Assembly: GCA_965662195.1 (NCBI GenBank)
Contig: CBFIHA010000018.1
Location: forward strand, 1-53,593
Direction of reading: 5' to 3'
Source: UBA1268 sp965662195
GTDB lineage: Bacteria > Planctomycetota > Planctomycetia > Pirellulales > UBA1268
Length of the DNA: 53,593 bases
The notes beneath the pieces were generated by a model that searched no databases, was not told the DNA's origin, and saw nothing but the letters and a program-made list of their open reading frames with translations. Positions 25,925 through 35,581 of this stretch are shown here, one piece after another. Position 1 is the stretch's first letter; every line of letters begins with the position of its first letter. The translations under genes were made by a program, and so were the position numbers.

Positions 25925-26767
25925 TCAGGCCTCATACAGCACTGGGTTGAGCGGGTCGTCCATGACTTCACCAACGGCAGTTGAGGGCGTCCACTTTTCG
26001 TGATCAAGCTGCTGGTTGGGGTTCTTCGGCTCGGCCAGCCGCATGTCGATGTCCATGAAGATCACCGTGTGGACCTTCCGCGGCCGATCGGTGGTGTTCG
26101 GGCCGGCCCGGTGCAGGGTCCAGCCGAGGTGAAAGGAGACATCGCCCAGGGCATAGGGCTCGGTCACCTCGATTACTCCCTGCTCACGAATGGCGTCACG
26201 GATCAGCTGCTCGGATTCATCCGAGATGGCCAGGTCGCGACCGATTCGCTTGCGGTGGCTGCCGCGGCCAAATGACAGCGGCCCCTGTTCCAGCGGCACG
26301 GGATGGAGGGGAATCCAGGCAGTTACCGTCAGGCTGCTGGCCATTGGCCAATACTGTTGATCGACATGCCAGGGCGTGAAGCCACCCGACGGCTCCTTGT
26401 AGAGCGACTGATCGTGCCAGAGCCGTACGCCACGGGTGCCAAGCAGCGCCGTGGCGATCCCAGCCAGCCGCCGCGAGAAAGTGACACGCCTGGCCTCCGC
26501 CCCTTTCTCCCAGAGGTTGCCCACCTGAACGAAGGCCTTGGCGTAGGTGTCGCGGTCATCCATCGCTGTGTCGGCGAGCGGGTTGTGCGCAAAAGTCAGC
26601 GCGGTGATTTCCCGCTCAAAATGGGCGAGGGTCTCGGCGTCGAAGACACCTGCCAGCTTGATGAAGCCGTCTTCGCGGAACTGCTCCTGCTGCGCGGTGG
26701 TGACCGGATAGGGGTCGTCGAGCAAGGGAAAAGCGGGAGATACCCCGGCTGAGTCACTGACCGACAT
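25925..26767 (-). CDS. Phytanoyl-CoA dioxygenase (PhyH) family Fe(II)/2-oxoglutarate oxygenase
   Basis: This 280-residue protein has the facial triad of Fe/2OG oxygenases: His134 and Asp136 in PWHVDQQYW and His219 in TLHRAGPN, and Arg230 (RPRKVHTVIF) for 2-oxoglutarate. Planctomycetes have many PhyH members of unknown substrate. AGGAG about 9 bases before the ATG at 26767 fixes the start; the longer frame to 26839 is unlikely. It is divergent from an AraC regulator with shared repeat sites between, so that regulator probably governs it. The substrate is perhaps a sugar, sterol-like or alkyl compound; nothing in the sequence decides. Confidence 0.9.
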   Translation of the reverse strand: MSVSDSAGVSPAFPLLDDPYPVTTAQQEQFREDGFIKLAGVFDAETLAHFEREITALTFAHNPLADTAMDDRDTYAKAFVQVGNLWEKGAEARRVTFSRRLAGIATALLGTRGVRLWHDQSLYKEPSGGFTPWHVDQQYWPMASSLTVTAWIPLHPVPLEQGPLSFGRGSHRKRIGRDLAISDESEQLIRDAIREQGVIEVTEPYALGDVSFHLGWTLHRAGPNTTDRPRKVHTVIFMDIDMRLAEPKNPNQQLDHEKWTPSTAVGEVMDDPLNPVLYEA

Positions 26768-26769
26768 GA

Positions 26770-26986
26770 GCAAAATCTCCTGAGACGAAATTGGCCAACC
26801 GAGCGGGAACTGCCCTGGCAATCCTGATCGCCGCCGCATCCTGCGCCGGCAGATTTTGCCCCGCCGTCAAGCACTTTACAGCTGCCACCCACCCCAAGTC
26901 TCCGCGCCGCTTTGCTCAGACTGGTGCTTTTTTTGCCCTTGATTAGGGTAAATTCCCGCAACCAGCAATTTTGCAACGCAAAATCT
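26770..26986. promoter_or_regulatory. Divergent operator region with repeated 9-bp motif AGATTTTGC
   Basis: The 249-bp gap between the PhyH and AraC genes carries AGATTTTGC three times: minus strand at 26770-26778 (overlapping the PhyH ribosome-binding region), plus strand at 26851-26859, and minus strand at 26978-26986. A fourth near copy (CAATTTTGC) at 26966-26974 pairs with the last to form a perfect dyad, ATTTTGC-AAC-GCAAAAT (26968-26984), just upstream of the AraC start. The motif is AT-rich in a GC-rich background and is expected far less than once by chance. It is a strong candidate binding site for the adjacent AraC protein. Confidence 0.6.
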
Positions 26987-27016
26987 TCTCCTGATTACTC
27001 AACGGCTGCGGCATTG

Positions 27017-27862
27017 ATGCTTCCCCTTCGCGAAACCGTCGAACCGTCGGCCGGCCAGTCGTTCGCCTGGCTGTCCTTCGATCTGCCGGCCTTTCCCTAC
27101 CGCTGGCATTTTCACCCCGAGTATGAACTGACGCTGATCAGCTCAGGCCGCGGCCAGCGTTTCGTTGGCAACTCGATTGAGCGGTTTGAGCCAGGTGACC
27201 TGGTTCTGCTGGGACCGCATCTGCCGCACACCTGGGAATCGACCGCCGACCCGGCGGAACGGAGCAGGGCAGTGGTCATTCAGTTCACCACGCAACCGCT
27301 CGGTGGGACCGATTTCGATCAGCCCGAGTTCGCCGACATCCGCCGGCTGCTGGCCGCCGCCGTGCGGGGGCTGGTGTTTGATCACAGCACCGATCCGATC
27401 ACGCGGCCGCTGATCGAGTCGGGAGCAACGTTGCCGCCCCTGGGCCGGCTGCTGCGGCTGCTTGAGGTGCTCCAGCAGCTGGCCCGCAGTGGCGGCGGTC
27501 GCCCACTGGCCGACACCGCCTTCTGCCGGCAGCCGCGGACCCGCGATGCCGATCGAATCGACCGCATTTGCCGGCACGTCCTGAAACACCTGGCTACTCC
27601 TCCAGGACTCACCGAAGCGGCCACTCTGACCGGCATGTCTCCAGCCGGTTTCAGCCGATTCTTCCGACGGATGACCGGCCGCACCTTCACCGGCTGGACA
27701 CACGAGGTCCAGATCGCCCAGGCCTGCCAGCTGCTGGCCCGCACCGGCCAGTCAGTCACGACCATCGCCGGCCAGGCTGGCTTTGACAACCTCTCCCACT
27801 TCAACCGCATCTTCAAACGACTCCGGGGCTGCACGCCACGGCAGTTCCGCCAGCAGCGGTGA
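27017..27862 (+). CDS. AraC family transcriptional regulator
   Basis: This 281-residue regulator has an N-terminal cupin sensor (YRWHFHPEYELTLISSGRGQRFVG, then FEPGDLVLLGPHLPHTW, with His/Glu ligand-like residues) and a C-terminal AraC DNA-binding domain with two helix-turn-helix units (LTEAATLTGMSPAGFSRFF and VTTIAGQAGFDNLSHFNRIF). The ATG at 27017 is the natural domain start; the TTG-initiated frame from 26912 runs through the operator region. The regulator is divergent from the PhyH gene. The ligand is unknown but the cupin type suggests a sugar. Confidence 0.87.
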   Translation: MLPLRETVEPSAGQSFAWLSFDLPAFPYRWHFHPEYELTLISSGRGQRFVGNSIERFEPGDLVLLGPHLPHTWESTADPAERSRAVVIQFTTQPLGGTDFDQPEFADIRRLLAAAVRGLVFDHSTDPITRPLIESGATLPPLGRLLRLLEVLQQLARSGGGRPLADTAFCRQPRTRDADRIDRICRHVLKHLATPPGLTEAATLTGMSPAGFSRFFRRMTGRTFTGWTHEVQIAQACQLLARTGQSVTTIAGQAGFDNLSHFNRIFKRLRGCTPRQFRQQR

Positions 27863-28584
27863 TTGCTCAAACGCGATGGAGCCAACCGGAGCCGGCCGGC
27901 AACTGAGCCATTCGAAGCCCAGGACTGAGGTTTCAGGCAGCCTTGCCTGCAGACAGCCTCGTTTGCGCGGACGCCAAACCAGCCGGTGTGTTCCGCGGTC
28001 TTCCTGTCGCCCGACGGCGCATTCTCAAGGACCATCACACCCGTCACTCGCGGCCCGTCCTGCTGCGTCGAATCGGCCAGCTTGACCTTCTCCCGCGGCC
28101 GGTTTGTCTTGCCGCAATGCGGATGATCGCCAAGGAAATCACCGCCGTGTTTGACGTCAAATTCCACCAGTTCAAGCTTCAACTCACCCGGTTTGCAGCA
28201 GCCTCGCATGGAGTTGAGGTCGGTCTGCGTGCCCCACAGTCCAGCACGAACAATCTGCCTGAAACAACCTAGTGATGAACGGTGATGCGGTGGTGTTCGC
28301 CGCAGAGGGAGGCCGCGACCCCGTGCCTGACCAGACGTTTCCAGAACTTGCTGTCAGTTCCGCCCTGCATCATGCCGGCACTTGTTTTTTGCTCTTCACC
28401 GGCCCGATGAGCGGCTGCCGATCATCCGCATTCGCGGGCTCGGTAATAATCCAGTAAGACCCCCGAATCACCCAAAATGGGTTTTGAGTCATCGCAGGCG
28501 GCCTCGGGACATAGTTCTGGGAAAGCGATTGCGTCAATCCAGGCTTGCCTGCCCACATCCCACCAACCGGTCCCACTATTGCCG
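27863..28584. other. Gene-poor gap with a coding-like remnant on the minus strand
   Basis: No convincing intact gene lies here. On the minus strand a frame from about 28209 to 27910 (opening MRGCCKPGELKLELVEF) has a plausible amino-acid mix with several Cys and His, then runs antisense into the AraC gene without family features. It could be the remains of a small exported protein gene. On the plus strand short frames carry no recognisable motif. No terminator was seen. Confidence 0.3.
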
Positions 28585-30537
28585 ATGCGGCTTCTGATTC
28601 TTCCAGCAGCACTGGCCAGCGTTCTCGCTGTCACCGCCACTGCCAGCGAACAGCTGATGCACCGGTTCTGCGGTGATTGCCATACCAATGGCAGCGCTGA
28701 AGGGGGAATAGCATTCGATCACCTTCTCGAGTCTGGGGATGCCCCAGCGGCCGCTGGGGCAAACACCGATGATGACCCTCCGCAGGAATGGATTGCCGCC
28801 TGGAAAAATGTTCGTGCCGGGACGATGCCACCTGCCGATCACCAGCCGCAGCCGACAGCGGACGACCGCAGGGCGCTGGTTACCTGGATCGAGCAGGCCG
28901 TCTTTCGGCTGACACCGGCTGATCCGGATCCTGGGCGGGTCGTGCTCAGGCGGCTCAACCGGACCGAGTACGTCAACTCGGTCAGCGACCTCACCGGCAT
29001 GAGCATCGATGTCACAGGGGAGCTTCCGCCCGATGACACCGGTCACGGCTTCGACACGATCGGGAGCGTGCTCTCAACGTCGCCGCTGCTCGTGGAACGG
29101 TATCTCGCCCTTGCTGACGCGATTGGCCGGCAGGTCCTGGCTGACCTGGCGGCCACCCGCGCTGGGAAATCAGTGAAAGCGTCCTCCCCCGACACCCTGC
29201 GAACGCTCTTGGTTGAGCCGCCGCCCCCCGGTGACAACCCCGCCGCCACGGCAGCGCTCGTGGCCACGATTGAGCGGATCGGCCGCCGTGGATTCCGCAG
29301 GCCGCTCGATGATGACACCCGGAAACGACTGGTTGGGGTGGCCCGGAAAACCCGCGACGCCGGCGGCTCTGTCGATGAAGCGGTGGTGGCCGCGCTGACG
29401 GCAGTGCTCGCCTCACCACGATTTCTCTTTCGCGATGAACGCGCTGACCGGAACGGCTCGTCCACACGCCGGGCTGAACAGCTCGATGAGTTCTCTCTTG
29501 CATCGCGGCTCTCTTATTTCCTCTGGAGCACGATGCCCGATGAGGAACTGTTCGAACTCGCCGCCGCCGGAAGATTGCGGGCATCGCTCAACCAGCAGAT
29601 CGACCGGATGATCGCCGACCCGCGATGCGATGCATTCGGCCGGAACTTTGTCGGCCAATGGCTCCAGATTCGTGATGTCATGCACATGCCGTTTGACCTC
29701 CCGACGATTCTTAAAGAAACAGACCGGGCCGCAGCGGAAAAAATCTTCAGCGCAGATCTGCGACGGGCCATGCAGCAGGAAACCGAACTGCTGTTCCTGC
29801 ACCTGCTCCGCAACAATCTGCCTGCCGCCGACCTGTTGGTCGGCGATCAGACGTTCCTCAACGAGCCCCTGGCCCGCTTCTACGGCATCGAGGGGATCAC
29901 GGGCAACACCATGCAGCTGGTCTCGCTTCGTGAAGAAAGCCATCGCCACGGCCTCTTGACACACGGGAGCGTGCTGGCGGTCACCTCGAACCCCTCGAGG
30001 ACGAGCCCTGTGAAGCGGGGACTGTTCATTCTGGAAAACCTTTTGGGGATGCCCCCGCCACCGGCTCCTCCGGACGTGCCGCCGCTGGAGGCGACCGCGT
30101 CGCAGCAGGACGCCAAAAACCTTTCGATGCGAGCGTTGCTCGCCCGGCACCGGCAGGAACCGCTCTGCAACTCCTGCCATGCCCGATTCGACCCCCTTGG
30201 CCTGGCACTGGAACAGTACAATGCCATCGGTCAGTGGCAGACCGACGGCATCGAGATTGAAACGGCTGGCGAACTGATCACCGGCGAATCATTTCCTGAT
30301 GTCAGGGGGCTCGCCCGGCGGATTGCCGTAGACCGCCGCGATGACTTCTACCGCTGCCTGACGGAAAAGCTGCTGACCTACGCACTTGGCAGGGGCGTCG
30401 AATATTACGATGCCCCAGCGGTGGATGAAATTGTGCAGCGGTGCCGGGACGATGGAGGACTACGAACCTTGGTCGCGGCTGTCCTCGAGAGCGTACCATT
30501 CCAAATGCGGCGGATCACCCCCGACGGAGATCATTAA
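28585..30537 (+). CDS. DUF1592/DUF1588/DUF1585/DUF1587 protein with cytochrome c-like N-terminus
   Basis: The 650-residue protein starts with a signal peptide (LLILPAALASVLAVTATAS), then a heme-binding CxxCH at residues 29-33 (CGDCH) with a likely axial Met in TMPPADHQ, a DUF1587 stretch (VVLRRLNRTEYVNSVSDLTG), DUF1592 (LASRLSYFLWSTMPDEELF), DUF1588 (NPSRTSPVKRGLFILENLLG and CNSCHARFDPLGLALE) and DUF1585 at the end (YALGRGVEYYD). This architecture is a planctomycete speciality and is nearly always encoded before a DUF1552 protein, as here. Function is unproven, probably periplasmic redox linked to polysaccharide breakdown. The ATG at 28585 places the signal at the N-terminus. Confidence 0.92.
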   Translation: MRLLILPAALASVLAVTATASEQLMHRFCGDCHTNGSAEGGIAFDHLLESGDAPAAAGANTDDDPPQEWIAAWKNVRAGTMPPADHQPQPTADDRRALVTWIEQAVFRLTPADPDPGRVVLRRLNRTEYVNSVSDLTGMSIDVTGELPPDDTGHGFDTIGSVLSTSPLLVERYLALADAIGRQVLADLAATRAGKSVKASSPDTLRTLLVEPPPPGDNPAATAALVATIERIGRRGFRRPLDDDTRKRLVGVARKTRDAGGSVDEAVVAALTAVLASPRFLFRDERADRNGSSTRRAEQLDEFSLASRLSYFLWSTMPDEELFELAAAGRLRASLNQQIDRMIADPRCDAFGRNFVGQWLQIRDVMHMPFDLPTILKETDRAAAEKIFSADLRRAMQQETELLFLHLLRNNLPAADLLVGDQTFLNEPLARFYGIEGITGNTMQLVSLREESHRHGLLTHGSVLAVTSNPSRTSPVKRGLFILENLLGMPPPPAPPDVPPLEATASQQDAKNLSMRALLARHRQEPLCNSCHARFDPLGLALEQYNAIGQWQTDGIEIETAGELITGESFPDVRGLARRIAVDRRDDFYRCLTEKLLTYALGRGVEYYDAPAVDEIVQRCRDDGGLRTLVAAVLESVPFQMRRITPDGDH

Positions 30538-30538
30538 A

Positions 30539-31900
30539 ATGAACGATCGAAAGCTGTCATTCAACCGACGCCAATGGCTGAAAACAACAGTCCTCCGGGG
30601 GCCGGGGGTTGCCCTCGCCGTTCCACTGCTGGAATCGGCCAGTCGGGGTGCGGCGCCGGCCAGCGCCGCAGTCCCCCAACGGATGGCCTTTCTCTATCTG
30701 CCAAACGGGGTCAACGTTGAGCAGTGGATGCCCCGGGGCGAAGGCAAGGACTACGAGTTGGGACCGTCGCTCGAACCGCTCGCCCGGCATCGTGACAAAC
30801 TGACATTCGTGCAGGGCCTCGCCCACCGTAACGGCTTTGCCGGCCCCGATGGGGCGGGCGACCACGCCCGGGCGACGGCCAGCTTCCTGACCGCAGCCCG
30901 CCCGTTGAAGACCGCCGGGGCCGATCTGCGGGCGGGTATTTCGGTCGACCAGGTCGCGGCACAGCATCTCGGCGGGCGGACCCGCTTTCCCTCGCTCGAA
31001 CTCTCCTGTGACGGGGTCCGCAAGAGTGGCAGCTGCGACTCTGGGTATTCCTGCGCCTACCAGTTCAACCTTGCCTGGCGATCGGCCCGACAACCGGCGA
31101 CACCTGAGTCCAATCCCCGACTCGTCTTTGAACGGCTCTTCGGCCGTGGCACCGGGGCAGAGCGGAAGGAATCATGGAAGGCCCGACAGCAATCGCGAAG
31201 GTCACTCCTCGACTTCGTCCTTGAGGAAAGCCGGAGCTTCCGGAGGGAGCTCGCCGCCGTCGACCAGCACAAGCTCGATGAGTATCTCGCCGGCATTCGT
31301 GACATTGAACATCGCCTTGATCGGTTCGAACAGGCCGGTATTCCCGACGCCCCTGATCTGTCGTTACCCGAAAAGCCCCCTGGGGTGTTCAGTGAACATC
31401 TGCGGCTGATGGGGGACATGCTGGTGCTTGCATTCCAGACTGACTCAACCCGCATCGCCACCTTCCTGTTGGCCCACGACGGCAGTAATCGTTCGTTTCC
31501 TGAAGTCGGAATCGGCGAGGGTCACCATGCACTTTCTCACCATCGTGATGATGCGGACAAAATCGCCAAGCTGGCAAAGATTGATCGGTTCTATGCCGAA
31601 CAGTTTGCAGCCATGCTCAGACGGCTCGATGCGATTGAGCAGCCCGACGGCCGCAGCCTGCTTGACCACTCAACCATCGTCTACGCTGGCGGCCTCTCGG
31701 ACGGCAACCGCCATCGTCACGATCAACTCCCTGTGGCTATTGCCGGTGGCGCGGGCGGGCGGCTCCGAACGGGCCAGGCAATCTCCCTGCCCAGCGAGCA
31801 GCCGATGGCAAACCTGCTGCTGACGCTGCTCGATACATTCGGGGTTCCGGCCAAGAGCTTTGGTGACTCAAGTGGCTCACTGGATCAGCTCCGCACCTGA
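30539..31900 (+). CDS. Tat-exported DUF1552 protein
   Basis: This 453-residue partner protein begins one base after the preceding stop (TAA at 30535-30537; ATG at 30539), so the genes are tightly linked. A Tat motif (NRRQWLKTTVLRG) and hydrophobic stretch lead the protein. Family marks are RMAFLYLPNGVNVEQWMP, VQGLAHRNG and DHSTIVYAGGLSDGNRH. The fold belongs to the alkaline phosphatase-like group near DUF1501. Biochemical role is unknown; the constant pairing with DUF1592 proteins suggests they form one extracytoplasmic system. Confidence 0.92.
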   Translation: MNDRKLSFNRRQWLKTTVLRGPGVALAVPLLESASRGAAPASAAVPQRMAFLYLPNGVNVEQWMPRGEGKDYELGPSLEPLARHRDKLTFVQGLAHRNGFAGPDGAGDHARATASFLTAARPLKTAGADLRAGISVDQVAAQHLGGRTRFPSLELSCDGVRKSGSCDSGYSCAYQFNLAWRSARQPATPESNPRLVFERLFGRGTGAERKESWKARQQSRRSLLDFVLEESRSFRRELAAVDQHKLDEYLAGIRDIEHRLDRFEQAGIPDAPDLSLPEKPPGVFSEHLRLMGDMLVLAFQTDSTRIATFLLAHDGSNRSFPEVGIGEGHHALSHHRDDADKIAKLAKIDRFYAEQFAAMLRRLDAIEQPDGRSLLDHSTIVYAGGLSDGNRHRHDQLPVAIAGGAGGRLRTGQAISLPSEQPMANLLLTLLDTFGVPAKSFGDSSGSLDQLRT

Positions 31901-32018
31901 GCCTGAGCCAGTCCTGCTCCGCGGCCACTACCAGCCTGCTAGACTGCTCCGCGCACGGTCAGGCCTGCGGCATCTGGGCGCTGCCGCAACAATCCCCCGC
32001 TCAGAGAACACCCCCGTG

Positions 32019-34016
32019 ATGCCCCCCCAGCAGCAGCCCGATCGTTCCGACCAGTTCCGCCGCCGGGTGGCGATCGACCGGATTCTTCCCGATGTCGATG
32101 GCGGCCGGTTCGCCGCCAAGCGGCTGGTGAATCAGCCGGTGACGATCGCGGCCGATATCGTCTGCGACGGCCACGACGAACTGGAGTGCCGGCTGCACAT
32201 CCGCCCGGCTGGCCACGAGGGCTGGACCAGCATGCCGATGTCCTGCGAGGGCAACGACCGCTGGCAGGCCGCCTTCACGCCGGGCCGGATCGGCCCCTGG
32301 GAGTACACGGTCAGCGGACGGGTCGACCACTTCGCCAGTTGGCGGCGTGACCTGGCCCTGCGGGCGGAGGCAGGCGAAGACCTGGCCGGTGAACTGGCCG
32401 AGGGCCAGCTACTTATTCAGACGGTTGCGGCCCAGGCACCGACGGCCGACGCGGCCGAACTCACCGCCTTTGCGGCAGCCCTCACGCCAACAGCCTGGCG
32501 GCAGACGGTGCATGACGACCGCCTGCTCGCCCTGATAAGCCGCCACGCGGATCGCAGCAGCGAAACCTGGCTGAAGCCCCTCCGGCCGCTCTGGATCGAC
32601 CGCGAGCGGGCCGCTTTTGGTAGCTGGTACGAGGCCTTTCCCCGGTCCTGGGGCCCGGCCGGGCAGCACGGCACGCTCGCCGACCTGGCCAACCGGCTCG
32701 GCTATGTTGCCGGCCTGGGCTTTGATGTGCTCTACCTGACACCGATTCATCCGATTGGCCAGTCGTTTCGGAAAGGCAAAAACAACGCCCTCACCGCTAC
32801 CCCGGATGATGTCGGCAGCCCCTGGGGCATCGGCTCGAAAGCAGGCGGCCACACGGCGATCCACCCGGACCTCGGCACGTTTGCCGACTTTGAATTCCTG
32901 CGGCAGCAGGCGGCCCGCCACGGGATGGAACTGGCCCTCGACCTGGCCCTGCAATGCTCCCCCGATCACCCCTGGGTGACCGAATACCCGAACTGGTTTC
33001 GCCACCGGGCCGATGGCAGCATCCGCTATGCCGAGAATCCACCCAAAAAATACCAGGACATCTTCCCGCTCGACTTTGAGTCGGCCGAGTGGCGGTCACT
33101 CTGGCAGGCGGTCCTCGATGTCCTGCGGTTCTGGATCGGCCGCGGGGTGCGGATCTTCCGGGTCGACAATCCACACACCAAGCCTTTTGCTTTCTGGGAA
33201 TGGCTGATCGGCGAGGTTCATGCCACCCACCCCGACGTGCTGTTCCTGTCGGAGGCCTTCACCCGGCCCAAGACGATGTACCGGCTGGCCAAGCTCGGCT
33301 TCACCCAGAGCTACACCTACTTCACCTGGCGGACGGAAAAGCAGGAGCTGGGTGATTATCTCACCGAAGTGTCCACGCCGCCGGTGAGCGACTTCTTTCG
33401 GCCCAACTTCTTTACCAACACGCCCGACATTCTTCACGCAACACTGCAGGAGGGAGGCCGGCCGATGTTCATGGTGCGACTAACGCTGGCAGCGTTGTCG
33501 GTGGGCAACTGGGGCATTTACGGCCCAGCCATGGAACTGCTGGAGGCGACCCCCCGCGAGCCCGGCAGCGAAGAGTATCTCGACTCGGAGAAGTACGAGA
33601 TCAGGCACTGGGATCTCGACTGCCCCGACAGCCTCGCCCCGTTCGTCACCCGGCTCAATACAATCCGCAGGACCGAACCGGCCCTGTCACAGGTACAGCC
33701 GCCGCTGGTCCAGCCAACCGACAACGATCAACTGCTGGCCTGGTGCCGCCATGACCCTGCCAGTGGCAACCGGGTGCTGGTGGTGGTGAACCTGAAACCG
33801 CAGCAGCGGTGCCGCGGCATGGTTCACTTGAATCACCCGCAGCTCGGCCTCGACGCTGACCTGCCACTAGAGGCCGTCCCGCTGTTTGACGGTGGCTCAG
33901 CCCGCGTCACCAGCAGCGGCATCGACATCAGCTGCAGCCCATCCCGACCGGTCGCCGTAATGCGGCTGGTGAAGGCCGCCACCCAGCTCACGTTTCCCGA
34001 GGCTACCGATGGCTGA
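32019..34016 (+). CDS. glgE: Alpha-1,4-glucan:maltose-1-phosphate maltosyltransferase GlgE
   Basis: This 665-residue GH13_3 enzyme transfers maltosyl units from maltose-1-phosphate to the end of an alpha-1,4-glucan, making glycogen-like polymer. It has an N-terminal beta domain, a catalytic barrel with the nucleophile Asp383 in FRVDNPHTKP and acid/base Glu412 in FLSEAFTRP (the 29-residue spacing matches Streptomyces GlgE), a FDVLYLTPIHPIG motif and a C-terminal beta domain. The start is ATG 32019 (a GTG one codon before is possible). The gene overlaps the maltokinase gene by 8 bp, so maltose-1-phosphate supply and use are coupled. Confidence 0.94.
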   Translation: MPPQQQPDRSDQFRRRVAIDRILPDVDGGRFAAKRLVNQPVTIAADIVCDGHDELECRLHIRPAGHEGWTSMPMSCEGNDRWQAAFTPGRIGPWEYTVSGRVDHFASWRRDLALRAEAGEDLAGELAEGQLLIQTVAAQAPTADAAELTAFAAALTPTAWRQTVHDDRLLALISRHADRSSETWLKPLRPLWIDRERAAFGSWYEAFPRSWGPAGQHGTLADLANRLGYVAGLGFDVLYLTPIHPIGQSFRKGKNNALTATPDDVGSPWGIGSKAGGHTAIHPDLGTFADFEFLRQQAARHGMELALDLALQCSPDHPWVTEYPNWFRHRADGSIRYAENPPKKYQDIFPLDFESAEWRSLWQAVLDVLRFWIGRGVRIFRVDNPHTKPFAFWEWLIGEVHATHPDVLFLSEAFTRPKTMYRLAKLGFTQSYTYFTWRTEKQELGDYLTEVSTPPVSDFFRPNFFTNTPDILHATLQEGGRPMFMVRLTLAALSVGNWGIYGPAMELLEATPREPGSEEYLDSEKYEIRHWDLDCPDSLAPFVTRLNTIRRTEPALSQVQPPLVQPTDNDQLLAWCRHDPASGNRVLVVVNLKPQQRCRGMVHLNHPQLGLDADLPLEAVPLFDGGSARVTSSGIDISCSPSRPVAVMRLVKAATQLTFPEATDG

Positions 34017-35418
34017 TGCCGACACCATCGCCGCCCTGGCCCGGTGGCTGCCGGCTGCCCGCTGGTTTGCCGACAAGGACGTCGCCGATGGAGCCTGTCG
34101 GCTGGAGCTGGTCGAGGAGGTACTGCTGCCGGATGACTCTTCCCCGGCCGGGCTGCGGCTGTTGCTTGTCAGACTTGCCGGCCAGAGCCAACGCGGCTGC
34201 TATGTGGTGCCAGTGCAGCGGTTGCCGGAAGCCGATGGCGGCCCCGACAGAGTCGACGCCGCTACCAGCCCCGACTTTGCCAGCTGGCTGTTGCAGCTGA
34301 TCAGCTGGGAGGCTGAGCAACCCGGCCGACATGGCCGGCTGGTGGGCCGACGGACTGCTGCTGCCGCGGCGGTCGGGGCCGACGCCCAGCCACTGAAAAT
34401 CATCCCGCTGGGGGGCGACGCTTCAAACACCTCAATGCTGGTGGCGGCTGCCGACGATGGTGACGGGGGGCTGCCGGTGCTGATCAAGCTGATCCGCCGC
34501 TACCGCACCGGCATCCAGCCGGAGGTCGAAATCGGCGCATTCCTGGCCCGAGGTGGCTTTGCTGGCTCCCCGCCGCTGCTGGGCTGGCTGGAATATCAGC
34601 CCGCCGGCGGGGCAGGGGAGTCGGGTGTGATGGCCACCGTTCACGCCGGCCTCGCCGGTACCGAGAGCCTGTGGGACTACCTCTGCAGCCGCAGCCAGCA
34701 GCCCGACTGTCAGCCGGAAGAATTGGCCGCCGTCGCGGCCGATCTGGGCCGGCTCACCGCCGCCATGCACGCGGCCCTGGCTGGCCAGGATCATCACCCA
34801 GCCTTTCAGCCGCAGCAGCCGACCGCCGCCGATGCTGAGGCATTGGCCGAGGCGATGGTCGAGCACGCCCACACTGTCTTTGCCGATCTGGCCGACGGCT
34901 GCCCAGCAGCCTTGGGGCCACGGGTGCAGGCGGTCGTGGCCCAGCAGGCGACCATCATCGATCGGCTCTCGCAGGTGGCCCGGCAGCCGCTGGCCGCCAG
35001 CTTCATTCGCGTCCACGGTGACTACCATCTGGGACAGGTGCTGATTGACCCGGCCACGAAAAAACTCTGGGTGATCGATTTTGAGGGTGAGCCCTCCCGC
35101 TCATTGGCTGAACGGCGGGCCAAGACGAGTGCCTGCAAGGATGTGACGGGCGTCTGCCGCTCGTTTGACTACCTGGCCCGGCACATCGGCCGGCAGCAGG
35201 ACAGCCGGCCCCTGGCGGCCGAACCACTGGCGGCAGCCTTCCTCAAGGCCTACTGCACCGCCGCCGTCGGCCAGTGCTTCTGGCCGGCCGACGCCAACGA
35301 AGCCGACCGGCTGCTCGACGCCTTCACGCTCGACAAAGCGCTCTACGAACTGGCCTATGAACTCCACCATCGGCCCGACTGGCTGGAGGTGCCGCTCGCG
35401 GCAGTTGAAGCGGGCTGA
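34009..35418 (+). CDS. Maltokinase
   Basis: This 469-residue kinase phosphorylates maltose with ATP to maltose-1-phosphate, feeding GlgE. It has an N-terminal cap domain (LARWLPAARWFADKD), a phosphotransferase catalytic loop HGDYHLGQVL (His336-Asp338) and a DFEGEPSRSL metal-binding segment, typical of Pep2/Mak proteins. In many bacteria this domain is fused to trehalose synthase TreS; here it is a separate protein and no treS or glgB gene lies in the window. The start overlaps glgE by 8 bp. Maltose must come from elsewhere (TreS acting on trehalose, or glucan breakdown). Confidence 0.92.
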   Translation: MADADTIAALARWLPAARWFADKDVADGACRLELVEEVLLPDDSSPAGLRLLLVRLAGQSQRGCYVVPVQRLPEADGGPDRVDAATSPDFASWLLQLISWEAEQPGRHGRLVGRRTAAAAAVGADAQPLKIIPLGGDASNTSMLVAAADDGDGGLPVLIKLIRRYRTGIQPEVEIGAFLARGGFAGSPPLLGWLEYQPAGGAGESGVMATVHAGLAGTESLWDYLCSRSQQPDCQPEELAAVAADLGRLTAAMHAALAGQDHHPAFQPQQPTAADAEALAEAMVEHAHTVFADLADGCPAALGPRVQAVVAQQATIIDRLSQVARQPLAASFIRVHGDYHLGQVLIDPATKKLWVIDFEGEPSRSLAERRAKTSACKDVTGVCRSFDYLARHIGRQQDSRPLAAEPLAAAFLKAYCTAAVGQCFWPADANEADRLLDAFTLDKALYELAYELHHRPDWLEVPLAAVEAG

Positions 35419-35581
35419 TAGCAAGAACGGCCAGCGGTCCTCCTGCCACCATCAGGCTGGTGCCGCCGAACTGAAAACGCAATTCGCACTCGGACGGGAA
35501 CGGCAGACTACGCTGAGGCGATAGCTGCTGAAGAAGTCATCTGATTTTATGAAATTCGTGATAACAATGGGGGCAAGAAGC

